From Welwitschia mirabilis (Eukaryota; Gnetophyta; Gnetopsida; Welwitschiales): a DNA stretch of 23,223 nt. The position numbers and the translations under genes were made by a program. Every line of letters begins with the position of its first letter. Position 1 is the stretch's first letter. The notes under the pieces are model-generated. The model was not told the DNA's origin. It saw only the letters and a program-made list of their open reading frames with translations, and searched no databases. The stretch is taken from the NCBI GenBank assembly GCA_051453625.1, contig JBOZIK010000001.1, forward strand, positions 210,178,097 to 210,201,319, read 5' to 3'. This document shows, in pieces, positions 9,743-18,392 of this stretch.

Positions 9743-9754
9743 CCTCTAATACTA
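9743..9754 (-). other. Primer-binding site (initiator tRNA-Met type)
   Basis: The minus strand reads TAGTATTAGAGG two bases after the end of the 5' LTR (…TTTTATAACA). The canonical copia site complementary to initiator tRNA-Met is TGGTATCAGAGC; 9 of 12 bases match, and two of the three differences are transitions (G to A and C to T). The tRNA 3' end would prime minus-strand DNA synthesis here. Confidence 0.8.
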
Positions 9755-9756
9755 AT

Positions 9757-10109
9757 TGTTATAAAAATTCAGAGTTCACGCATAATGGCAACAAACAAGA
9801 AAATCCACAAGACACCCTAGATTTACATAATAAAGGTAAAACCCCCAAAGGCTGAGGGAAATGGCATGGGAGAAGAAAAAGCTCAATTGTCTGTAATGCA
9901 AATGAACTTGCCATCATACAATTGGGCCCAAGCCCTTTATATCGGATTAGGGTTTTAACCTAAGTCAAGCTTGAAACCCTAAATCTCACCCTCCATTTAA
10001 TTACATGTCCCATTCCCTTATTTATTCAAAGGTCTTACTTTATATGTTACTTTTAATTACAACATTACAGCATAATAGAAGAGCTCAAATACAAAATTTG
10101 CTTCAAAAC
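9757..10109 (-). repeat. 5' LTR of the gag-only element
   Basis: Plus-strand edges are TGTTATAAAAATTCAGAG and GCTTCAAAAC. On the minus strand it carries a TATA-like CGATATAAAGGGC (about 9934-9946), placed so that U3 comes first and R-U5 leads to the primer-binding site. The downstream minus-strand leader up to the gag ATG is about 240 bases. Confidence 0.85.
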
Positions 10110-10262
10110 CTCATAAGGATGAAGGTCAAGGTGACGCACAAGTGGGTTACTAGACATTTCCAAGACAAAAGACTGTGATTGAGTACTAGGGTCCATTCTA
10201 GATGAAGCTCATGAACCTTGATCGTTTAGAATAGTGATAGCATGACACCAATCTTCTTAACA

Positions 10263-11158
10263 CATGGAGTTAACTTATTTACTTTGATGCTTCAATAGAT
10301 AGTTAAGAATTTGTAAATCTTCATTTTGCAATCTCACTAAAGTAGTTGAGTGAAATACACCTTGACCTTGATCAATGAGAACTTGGATGTGATCTCTCAA
10401 TGCCATGTAAGCTTCTAAACCATGGGGCTCTTCTTAGTGGTATCAGCAATGATTTTTTTTGGATCCAAACAACTTGGCATTAGTCAATATAGCTTAAGTT
10501 AGACTAGCTTTCTCTTAAGAAACTAAATTTGGTCTTGATTCTTAATAGCCCCAATGACACAATCATGGAGTCAACTTCTTCTCTATTTTGACTATAAATC
10601 AAGCATCATGAATGTAAAGGCTTGGTTTGTAGTGTTAATTAAGCTAGTTGGTTGAAGTACAAGTTTGACTTTGATCAACTAGCTTCCATGTCATGTAGCC
10701 TTCTATATCATGGCCCAATCTTGGTGGTATTGGCGAGACTTATTTGTATCAGACTAAATTGATGTCAATTGATATAGATTAATTTGGAGTGCCTTTGGCC
10801 TAAGAAACTAAATTTAATCTGAATTTGACCTGAATTGACCTTAATTGTTAATAGTAGCAATGACAACACTAGCCTTCATTCATGGAGTCAACAAGTCTAT
10901 TTTTATGATTAAATCCATAGTTAAGAATTTATAATATTTGGTTTCACAGTCTCTCCAAACTAGTTAGTTGAAGGTCAACTTGACCTTGATTGATGCAATC
11001 TTGGATATGATTCTTCAAAGCCATGCAGGCTTCTAATTCATGCTTCTGCTTTTGGCAATATTGGCAGTATTTGTTTGGGTCAAATGTACATGACATCAAT
11101 CGATTTAGATTGAATTGGACTGGCACTAACTTATGAAGCTGAACTTAACCTTATTATA
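10263..11158 (-). repeat. Three tandem copies of a roughly 300-bp unit
   Basis: Units begin at CATGGAGT(C/T)AAC: 10263-10563, 10564-10880 and 10881 to about 11158. Shared blocks in order are AGTTAAGAATTT (units 1 and 3), TAGTTGA/TAGTTGG, TTGAC(C/T)TTGAT, CCATGTAAGCTTCT and variants, GGTATCAGCAAT/GGTATTGGCGAG, CAATATAGCTT/GATATAGATTA and AAGAAACTAAATTT. The second unit lacks about 24 bp in its middle. Divergence is substantial, so the amplification is old. Each unit contains a minus-strand gag zinc-knuckle relic. Confidence 0.8.
10944..11126 (-). pseudogene. Retroelement gag zinc-knuckle fragment (third unit), Ty3/gypsy-like
   Basis: A 60-residue frame without an ATG contains FDPNKYCQYCQKQKHELEAC (residues 15-34), a full CCHC knuckle of spacing C-x2-C-x4-H-x4-C at Cys21, Cys24, His29 and Cys34. 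MALKNHIQDCINQGQVDLQ follows. The C-x-x-LK-x-x-I-x-D-x-I-x-x-G pattern after the knuckle is typical of plant Ty3/gypsy gag, where it binds element RNA. The other two units encode recognisable but worse copies (EAYMALRDHIQVLIDQGQ near 10390, and GHDIEGYMTWKLVDQ near 10690), both missing knuckle cysteines. All are fragments without capsid or pol. Confidence 0.65.
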
Positions 11159-13097
11159 ATAGATATTCCAGTGCTCTTATCGTCGTACGTAGGAGACAAG
11201 TCATTCACAAACATCAGGATGAATTGTGTTATTGTCCCTCCTAATCACAGATGCGCCAGTGGCCTACTTGAGTGTTTGCTTGTTCATGTTGCTTATTTGC
11301 TCTCATGTTCGCCCTGTTAGTCCAATGTGTTGTGTTGCATTCGGCTCCTCTGTTTGTTGGCTCTAGCTTTGATACTTTCTTGGTTGCTGAATCTCAGATT
11401 AGATGCCCTTGTTTGATGGTTGCTACATGCATCTTTAACTAGTTCGCATGTTGCAAAAACTTGTTTTAGTGATATGGAGCTTATGTAGGCAATTTTTGAT
11501 TACAGAAAGCTGTTCAGCTTTTTGACAAATAAAATGTTAGCTTTTTCTCATCCATAGGTGGCTGGACAGCCCATAAGGCTCTTGTCTGCCCAATCATAAA
11601 ATCTGGTGGTCATCTTCTCCCTATACTATCTTTAAGAAAATGAGCCACCAGTCTTCCAAGAGCAAATTAATGAAGTTTTGTAAAAATTACTTCTGCACTT
11701 GGAATTCCCTTTCCAATCTACTTCAATGCCATCGTAGACTGTATCATTCCAGCAAGGCATATCCTATTAAACATTTGCAAAGGAAGTATATCTTGGGTGG
11801 GATCTTATCAGAGAATATCAGACATCCATTTTAATAGGCCCTCATGTGTGGCATTGGAATTAATCTCTATTGAATTAGTTGAATTAATATCCTAATGAAG
11901 CCTCAAGTCAGAGGAACTGCCATATGTGTAATTTTGAAGCTTTAGGGTTTGTATCTCTATCTTTAGTCTCAACAAGGTGGATCGAAGTCATGAACATAGC
12001 CATGAAGATTAGCAATTGGTATAGGCAGGGGCTATTGCAAGGGATGTTTCAAAAATTTTGATAGATGTTTGGGTTTTGGTACTGATTTTAATGAGTTTTG
12101 AGATGGTATTGTTCATGTCCTTAGGGCCATCCATGGGCATGAACAGGCAGTTGGTGGTGATGGGGTTAGCAAGGAGTGATAACTAGGTTCAAAACATCAG
12201 TCATAAGCAGAAGACGAATAAGAAGAAGAAGAAGAATGGGAAGAGAAAAGGGTGGGAGGGTGTATAGGTGCTTTAGCCATAAATGATGTTAGAGTTATTT
12301 GATTAGGCACACTCGACAAAGGATGGTGTACTTGAGGGTAAGAACAACCATCCTGTTTTAGTTCAAGTGCATAGGATTACCCAGCAGAGGCGATGTTTCA
12401 TGAAAAGAAGGATAGTCAAAGAGATAGGCATCTTTAGGATAGAGTATAGGTAGTCTTCCATTGTCATGGAAAGAGGCACATTAGAACATGTTAAGTGGTT
12501 GATATAGAGATAATCAATGTCACAATGGTGATCAGGATAGGCAATAACATTGACATCTTGTGGTGAAGTCCATAGCATGTGGCCTGGGGGCTTGTAAGCA
12601 AGAAGACAATCAGAAAGCTCATACATCATCATTTCGATACTAGAAATACAGTCAGAGTGCTAATACAAGAGTATTTGTTTTACATTTCATGAAATTGTGG
12701 GATATATTCACACAAACACCATGGGACAAGTGTCTACTGTATAGCATTCACACATTGTAGTGGCAGACAAGTGTGGAATGTGGTGTTGTGGTGTTCATTC
12801 TATGTCCTAGTGTTGTTGTGTTCATTACTTTCGAATATTCTATAGAACTCCAAGGCAAGCAAATGATCTGCAGCATAGATGCTTGCATTAACTGATTAGA
12901 AAGTAAGTAAAATTAAGTTGAAGTAGGTTCTTTATTGTCAAAGCACATCTAAGATACAGTTCTTAACAAATTATTTGTTATCTCCTTTTTTAAGGCTTAG
13001 AAAAGGGTTGACTATAATCATTGCAAAACGTTAACCTTTACAGAAAGGCAATTATCCTCTACCATGTGAACAACAAAATAGAGATATGCAGAATAGT
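11159..13097. other. Unassigned intergenic DNA
   Basis: No gene is supported. A minus-strand ATG-started frame of 89 codons (12632-12363) reads with a His/Asp/Tyr-rich middle (YPDHHCDIDYLYINH) and a hydrophobic end, but I recognise no family and the frame is short. An open frame at 11640-11834 has no motif. An AAGAAGAAGAAGAA run lies near 12220. From 12720 to 12830 GTGTTGTGGTGTTCATT-like strings recur loosely. Confidence 0.45.
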
Positions 13098-13149
13098 ATA
13101 TTGTAAATTAAAATGATATGCACATATTGTAAATTAAAATGATATGCAC
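13098..13149. repeat. Perfect 26-bp tandem duplication
   Basis: The unit beginning ATATTGTAAATTAAAATGAT and ending ATGCAC occurs twice without a mismatch, at 13098-13123 and 13124-13149. Perfect identity implies a recent slippage event. Confidence 0.95.
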
Positions 13150-14040
13150 ATCGGATGTGTGTCTATTGCATAACATATCAAGTTTTTGAAGGGTATCATC
13201 TTTCTAGCATACATGACAAGAAAACATGGGAAATGGATACATGTCATATAATCATAAAACGATAAGGAAAAGAAAGGAGACAATAGTATGTCTACAACAA
13301 TAATTGGTATCTATAAATGGCATCCTTGCAAATGCCTGGGTGTGAAGAAAGTTTAAACATAAAGCCTTAGAAAGAAGTTGATAAAAGAAATGGATATTCC
13401 CTAAGGTCTATGAAAGTAGAAAGCATCATAGTCAGCAGATTTAAGTTTGTTCTTGTCAAAAGAAACTCTCAAAACTAGCTATACGTTCTAGCTAAAGGAA
13501 TTATGCCAGACCAGGGTAAAAACTCTAGGGAAATGATATTGCCACTGCTGAAGAAAGAGAGCAATTTCAGAAGGATTGAAACAGGAAGTTCTAAAGGACT
13601 GAGAGGCATTCCATAGAGAAGATAACTTATCATAAATCCTTACATCGATCTTCAACACAGTTGGAGTCAATCATTGGAAATCAACCTACATATGACAATT
13701 CATTTTAGAGATGGAAAGTCTTTCGAATTTACAAAATCTATAATTATTGATCTCTTGGTTTGGTGGTGCAGAAAACATGTGTTTTCTTGCTAGGAAACTG
13801 ATGTTAATGAATAATCATCCACCTAAGAAATTGCATATCCTAATGACCGAAGATCAGAAGGGAATAACAGAAAAGATAATATCATTGGAACAACATGTTC
13901 GATGAGAAAAATTAAGCATATCTCATTTTTAGCTGACCCTCAAAAATAATGCCCATACACACAGCAACACAACACAATGCATTATCCACATCTTTGAGCC
14001 AAAATGTTAAGTTCCAAAGGCCACAAGTAAGCCACATAAA
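13150..14040. other. Unassigned intergenic DNA
   Basis: No supported gene. A minus-strand frame at 13670-13488 (60 codons, no ATG start) contains LSSLWNASQSFRTSCF but matches nothing I know. Otherwise the stretch is AT-rich with frequent stops. Confidence 0.4.
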
Positions 14041-14052
14041 TTGATATTGAAC

Positions 14053-14634
14053 ATGGAGAAACAAAAGGACAAAAGGCAAAAGAGACCCCTATTCGCAAAA
14101 AGCATCACTGGGACAGTGAAAAGCAATCCCTACCTAAAAAGGAGCAACAAAAAGATCATAGTGCAACTTGAATTGACAAAAAGGAGCAGCTATTTGAAAG
14201 GCGAGCATGGAAAAGTCAAGGAAGGAAAGGACAAGATTGTAAGATACCTAAAGAGCAGGCAAAATAATGAACCTGAGGAATTTAGGCGCCTGAAGGAAAG
14301 CAGTGAAGTTGACACAAAAGCAGATATGAATCCTCGTACCTAACGAAGGAGCATAACATCATGCTTGATGAACATATGGACTACTCTCCAGCAGCAGAAC
14401 CTTCGAAGGAGATGAAAAATAGCATAGCTGAACGCATGGTATGAATAGCAAAGTAGAAGGATGGCAAAAAGGCGAAGATACAGGAAACTCAGGAGAAGAA
14501 GAGGTAGAGAAATACATTCTACAAACAGAAGAAAAACATCTAGTGCAAGAGGAAGAAGTAGGAGGAAGAAACAGGAGTGATGACGATTCCCTAACTTTGA
14601 TTGGCACAGTTTTTAATTCTGATTATTTAACATG
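14053..14634 (+). pseudogene. Lys/Glu-rich coding-like stretch split over three frames
   Basis: Three consecutive plus-strand frames give the same unusual composition. 14053-14343 starts at an ATG with MEKQKDKRQKRPLFAKSI and is strongly basic. About 14343-14450 continues as TKEHNIMLDEHMDYSPAAE. 14441-14634 continues as NSKVEGWQKGEDTGNSGEEE and turns acidic. Frame order is 1, 3, 2, so each step fits the loss of one base. The continuity of charged, hydrophilic composition suggests one former ORF or exon with two frameshifts, perhaps a nuclear-type disordered protein. No family is recognised. The opposite strand is open at 14607-14359 (Ser-rich), so a chance purine bias on the plus strand is a real alternative. 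Confidence 0.25.
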
Positions 14635-14640
14635 ACTTCC

Positions 14641-15066
14641 TTTTTGACAGCATAGGCAGCTTGCTTATGATAATTTTGTCAGTTTGGTGTGTTGTTATAC
14701 TTCTACATGACAAATATAGTTAGAACAGCGGTGGATGGTGTTGAATGGCATTTGAATAACGCTGGAAGGTTAAGATGTTTGCCAGCATATCGGATTGTAA
14801 AACCGACAGAACATGTGATAGAAAATCAACGTTATTTCCAAATAACATGGTTTTGAGCAAGTAAGAATTTCAACTACTCTAGACAAGGAAACTTGAGCGG
14901 ACTAGCCAAACAATGCTAAAAATAAAATGCAAGTTGATAAACAATTTAAAAGGAAAACTTGTCATCAACCGGTGAAAATGAAAAGATAGTCCAAACAGAT
15001 GAACCCCTGAGAAAAAAACAATCTTGAAATAGGGAACCATATAAACCCTATATAAAACCTGTAACG
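14641..15066. other. No gene identified
   Basis: AT-rich sequence between the Lys/Glu-rich stretch and the proposed minus-strand exons. On the minus strand it would be intron or downstream exons of that gene. One acceptor-like site (a T run then CTCAG, at about 15007) would close a 73-base second intron, but the frame after it shows no recognisable domain. Confidence 0.35.
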
Positions 15067-15690
15067 TTAAGGCACATACTTAAACGACTCCTTGTACCTA
15101 TAGAAGAGAACGAGCACATGCAAGTTGCCAGTCTCTGCAAGAAAAGAAAGATGGTTAAAACTCACATGGAACTGACAATGCAATGGCAGAATAAGCAGAA
15201 ACCTGAATTGAAAAGATGAAAAGAAAAATAACAAGTTACGTTGAAAGCAGGAGACGACACAGCGCCATTGGCCGGGACAGGACTGAGAAAGGATGCGACC
15301 GCAGCCATACCTGTGCGAATCTCCTGCTTCTGACACCGCTATTTCATTCCTCGGCCAGAAAGGAAGAGGAGAAAAAAGATAACAAAAGAGCCGCAAATGT
15401 TGAATTTCAAAAGCAGAGCTTTCGCCTTCTCCTGGAATGAAATCCACATCACCAAAATCAAGTGGTCTAGTATCGGTTTGCGTGTGTACGTGTAAGATGC
15501 ATTTTGGATGGGTGATTTTTCTGCCTTTTTTCTTATTACAAAAGGGATTTTGCTCGTGAAAAACGTCTGCATCCGCTTTCATCACTTTGTTGTAGACTGA
15601 GAATGAAGGATGGCTTGCATTTACAGTTACGTTTTCCGACTTTTGGGAAGTGGTCAAGCATAAAGAGTCATGAGTGCTCTCATCGCTCAT
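15067..15690 (-). CDS. Alternative: long overlapping open frame, 207 codons
   Basis: The longest uninterrupted ATG-started frame in the 11-16 kb interval starts MSDESTHDSLCLTTSQKSEN and has no recognisable domain. It is hydrophilic for the first 90 residues. It then becomes Phe/Leu-rich (residues about 150-185) exactly where the T-rich sequence looks like an intron polypyrimidine tract, which argues that the C-terminal half is not coding. It overlaps the proposed transit-peptide exons on the same strand in another frame. It may be 5' untranslated or promoter DNA of that gene, or a real orphan ORF. Confidence 0.15.
   Translation of the reverse strand: MSDESTHDSLCLTTSQKSENVTVNASHPSFSVYNKVMKADADVFHEQNPFCNKKKGRKITHPKCILHVHTQTDTRPLDFGDVDFIPGEGESSAFEIQHLRLFCYLFSPLPFWPRNEIAVSEAGDSHRYGCGRILSQSCPGQWRCVVSCFQRNLLFFFSSFQFRFLLILPLHCQFHVSFNHLSFLAETGNLHVLVLFYRYKESFKYVP
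15080..15308 (-). CDS. Putative 5' exons of a nuclear gene with chloroplast-transit-like N-terminus
   Basis: Proposed model on the minus strand: exon 1 15308-15240 (23 codons), intron 15239-15135 (105 bases, GTAACT...TTTTCTTGCAG), exon 2 15134-15080 (18 codons plus one base), then donor GTATGT. The product begins MAAVASFLSPVPANGAVSSP and continues through RLATCMCSFSSIGTRSRL: 41 residues with 8 Ser, 7 Ala, 3 Arg and no Asp or Glu, the composition of a plastid transit peptide. An in-frame TAG lies 33 bases upstream of the ATG (TAGCGGTGTCAG), so no earlier start is possible in this exon. The block is richer in G+C and CpG than its flanks, as plant 5' gene ends often are. The mature protein is not identified. 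Splice choice is inferred; an overlapping 207-codon frame in another phase (15690-15067) is the main rival. Confidence 0.4.
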
Positions 15691-15702
15691 GGCACTCCTC
15701 AC

Positions 15703-16081
15703 GGGGATTTTGAAGGCTAGAAACTACCTGTCAAGATATTACAGTCTTCTTCAAGCAAAATTTTTTGTTAAAAACTAGCTTTCATGAAAATTTTCATTAT
15801 TTTCAAAATTAATTAACTTATTCATTTTTGTGTGAAACTATGCAATGTCATGGTAAAGTTACCTCAATTGATGAAGCATGAAATTGCTACAAGTAATGAC
15901 ACAAATTTGTAATACCATGTCAACAAAATTCATTGCATGCAACCTATGCTTTGGTTTTAGAGGTATTTCAACTTTGCATGGAGGAAATGATGTAGAACGT
16001 CCTCTCAATAGATGATAATTTTGTCTTATAGGATGTGTTTAACATGATAACAGAGAGATTTGACATAATCCCATAGAGTTA
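15703..16081. other. AT-rich intergenic DNA, no gene identified
   Basis: AT-rich sequence upstream of the proposed minus-strand gene, which would place its promoter here or in the preceding 300 bases. No convincing TATA box at a defined distance can be assigned. No repeats noted. Confidence 0.4.
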
Positions 16082-16421
16082 TGATTGAATTCCAACAAGT
16101 AAGCCCAAGAGGCCAAAAGGGTAAGAAGAACTTAATTTGGTGGACATGAATGACTAGTGAAATCTTGAGAGGAAATTGTTGTAAGATTGTGATGATTAAT
16201 CTTGTAGCTAATGATTGGTATGTCAATTTATTGTTTTATATTGTAATTCTCTACAAATATAAAAAGAATCCAATTTATGGAAGTAGGTTAGAAAGAGGTC
16301 TACCAAAGTTAAAGTGTATTGTGTTCTTGTTTAATCCAATTTATTTTTGGTATAGGTTCTCTTCTTTATATTACTTTATGAATAACATTGTATTCATCCA
16401 TTTTCATTTCCAATCTTTGCA
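16082..16421 (+). mobile_element. Probable copia 5' LTR
   Basis: The segment starts TGATTGAATTCCAACAAG, ends CCAATCTTTGCA, and is followed after three bases by a copia-type primer-binding site. A TATA-like ATATAAAAAG lies at about 16258, some 175 bases in, which fits U3-R-U5 order. No second copy is seen in the window, so the left edge is inferred only from TG and from distance. The internal side has no gag frame, so the element is either truncated or non-coding. Confidence 0.45.
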
Positions 16422-16424
16422 TAG

Positions 16425-16436
16425 TGGTATTAGGGG
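16425..16436 (+). other. Degenerate primer-binding site (tRNA-Met type)
   Basis: TGGTATTAGGGG matches the copia initiator tRNA-Met site TGGTATCAGAGC at 9 of 12 positions; the changes include C to T and A to G. It is placed three bases after a TTTGCA end, as expected for the junction of a 5' LTR and internal DNA. Confidence 0.5.
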
Positions 16437-18165
16437 TAATGTTTTGTAGTGTGGAAAAATAACTATAGGGCTAAAAAGAATGACATAAAAAATTTAAACA
16501 AGAGATTGAAAACATGAAACAATCTAATGGAAACACAAGCAAAGAAATTTGATATTTGGTTATAGAAAGATCCATTAAATGATTTGACCAAGCAAAATAA
16601 CTTAAAGAAGAATCTCAAGATAAACATTTGAGAGGCAAGGCAAGGACAAGGTTTGAGTAATTCTAATATTCTTCTTCATGCTCAAATTCTAAGACTTAGT
16701 TATGTATTCCTATGCTTATGTTCTATTCCTTTCTTCTCACTCTTTTACTTTTTCTTTCCTTTTTCCCAATCATATTCATGGAAAACCATACCACATAGAT
16801 TGTTTAGTTGACTAAAAACCCATGGGTGGCCCACATAGGTTCATGTGATGATCATAAGAGGTATGGACGTTATGATACATGCATTATAGAATTCAAATAT
16901 AAGTTGCACATCTTGTGTGACCTAATAAACATGAATTAAGCCACTATGCTATACATTAAGTTTTACTTGTGAAACGTTGAACTTTATGAATTACATTTTG
17001 TAATAAAGATGAATTTACTTTTTATGACTTTTTTTAGACTTTTTTAACACCTTAATTTGTTCCTTTTAATCTTTCTAAAGATTTTTCATTAAAGATATTA
17101 ATTTTTAAAAGCATGGAAAGCACAAAAAAATGGAAATAATAATATGTGCAAAAAGTGCTTTATTAAGAGTTAGTTATATTGGTTAAAAAATTCAAAATCA
17201 CTCTTGTAAAGCAAGTTCAACTATTTGAAGCATAATAATGATCGTTAAGAAATTAAACAATCAATGGCAAAAAAACTCACCTCGTTATAGATTCTAAAGA
17301 TGTGCTTGCTTACTTAGCTTCCTAACAGATCCATTTAATCTTTCTTCCTTCTTGCAAGTGATTTTAGTTATCCAAAGTATATTAATATAAAACTATTATC
17401 AGTTGCTTGAATAACATACAATACAAGAGTTGGAGCCAAAATGGCTAATGGGAATCTTTCTACAGAATATTTCAAATAGCATTGGAATCTTATTTAACCA
17501 CATTACTTTTCACTAGTTTAATAAGCAATTTAGCTACATTAGTCAAGGCCTACCATTAATAGAGGAGAAATCAGGCTTTTTCATAAGTCTAGAGATCTTT
17601 AATATATTGGTAATTAGTATTCAATTAGTTTGTCAAATCTTTCTTATAAAATTTGGATAAAGATCCTTACAAACAAATTATACAAAGTCCTTCTTAACAT
17701 TATTTGTGAGGAACAATTAACATTTGCTCTTTGGAGATGCGTACTCAATAATGTGTGTGCTACATGAGAATATTACTAATAAGTAATAAAGCATAATCAA
17801 TATATAGATTTTACTAAGATTAACAATGCTAAAGCATAAGATTAAATTAATTAATAATTTATTCTTAAGTTCCTTTAAACACTAGGATTTATACCATAGT
17901 TTCTTCACATGATAAAGTAAATTTTCTAAAATGTTAATGCTTATGTAGCAACATACTTCCTTTTTTTATCAAGTGATTAGTTAGCCAAGGATGCCCCCTT
18001 AACACTCTTTCCTTTTTATTACTACAAGTTTCTTATGTCATGTAATTAGGGGAGATGAACCTAACTAGATGCTCTATAGTATCTCTATGGAATAAGAAAG
18101 AAAGCATGCATTGTGTTGATGACTTATTTTTCTTTGTTAAAAATGATAAAGAAAATATTAGTTGA

Positions 18166-18168
<3 letters not shown>
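16437..18168. other. AT-rich intergenic DNA
   Basis: No gene or clear repeat. If the LTR at 16082 is real, the first part would be internal DNA of that element, but no gag or pol similarity is visible in it. Confidence 0.5.
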
Positions 18169-18212
<44 letters not shown>

Positions 18213-18323
18213 NNNNNNNNNNNNNNNNNNNNNNNNNNNNNNNNNNNNNNNNNNNNNNNNNNNNNNNNNNNNNNNNNNNNNNNNNNNNNNNNNNNNNNNN
18301 NNNNNNNNNNNNTCTCTCTCTGT

Positions 18324-18390
<67 letters not shown>
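18169..18390. repeat. Compound microsatellite (CT)n-gap-(TC)n-(TG)n
   Basis: An uninterrupted CT tract runs 18169-18212 to the gap and resumes as TC at 18313-18320. After TGTCTC it becomes an uninterrupted TG tract at about 18327-18390. The gap of 100 N sits within the CT part, so the true repeat number is unknown. Frames through it (Leu-Ser, Cys-Val, Thr-His, Arg-Glu repeats) are artefacts. Confidence 0.98.
18213..18312. other. Assembly gap (100 N)
   Basis: A placeholder gap inside the CT microsatellite; most likely the assembly failed on the repeat. Confidence 0.99.

Positions 18391-18392
<2 letters not shown>

Larger units (their letters stand above)
8048..10109 (-). mobile_element. Gag-only LTR retrotransposon (TR-GAG-like), copia type
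   Basis: Two diverged direct repeats (8048-8440 and 9757-10109) flank 1.3 kb. Read on the minus strand the order is 5' LTR, 2-base spacer, copia-type primer-binding site (9754-9743), gag relic (about 9518-8835), polypurine tract (8456-8441), 3' LTR. All hallmarks of an LTR retrotransposon are in the right order, but only about 390 bp separate the gag zinc knuckle from the polypurine tract. Protease, integrase, RT and RNase H are therefore absent rather than unread. Such elements are described in plants as TR-GAGs, moved by enzymes of autonomous relatives. The LTRs look roughly four-fifths identical by eye, so the insertion is old. No clean 5-bp target duplication is seen; AAGGAT occurs near both edges (8039-8044, 10115-10120) but offset. 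Confidence 0.85.

Noticed and set aside
16150-16449. 99-codon plus-strand open frame over the proposed LTR
   Set aside because: It overlaps LTR control sequences and the primer-binding site, is Phe/Tyr/Ile-rich as expected from AT-rich DNA, and shows no domain.
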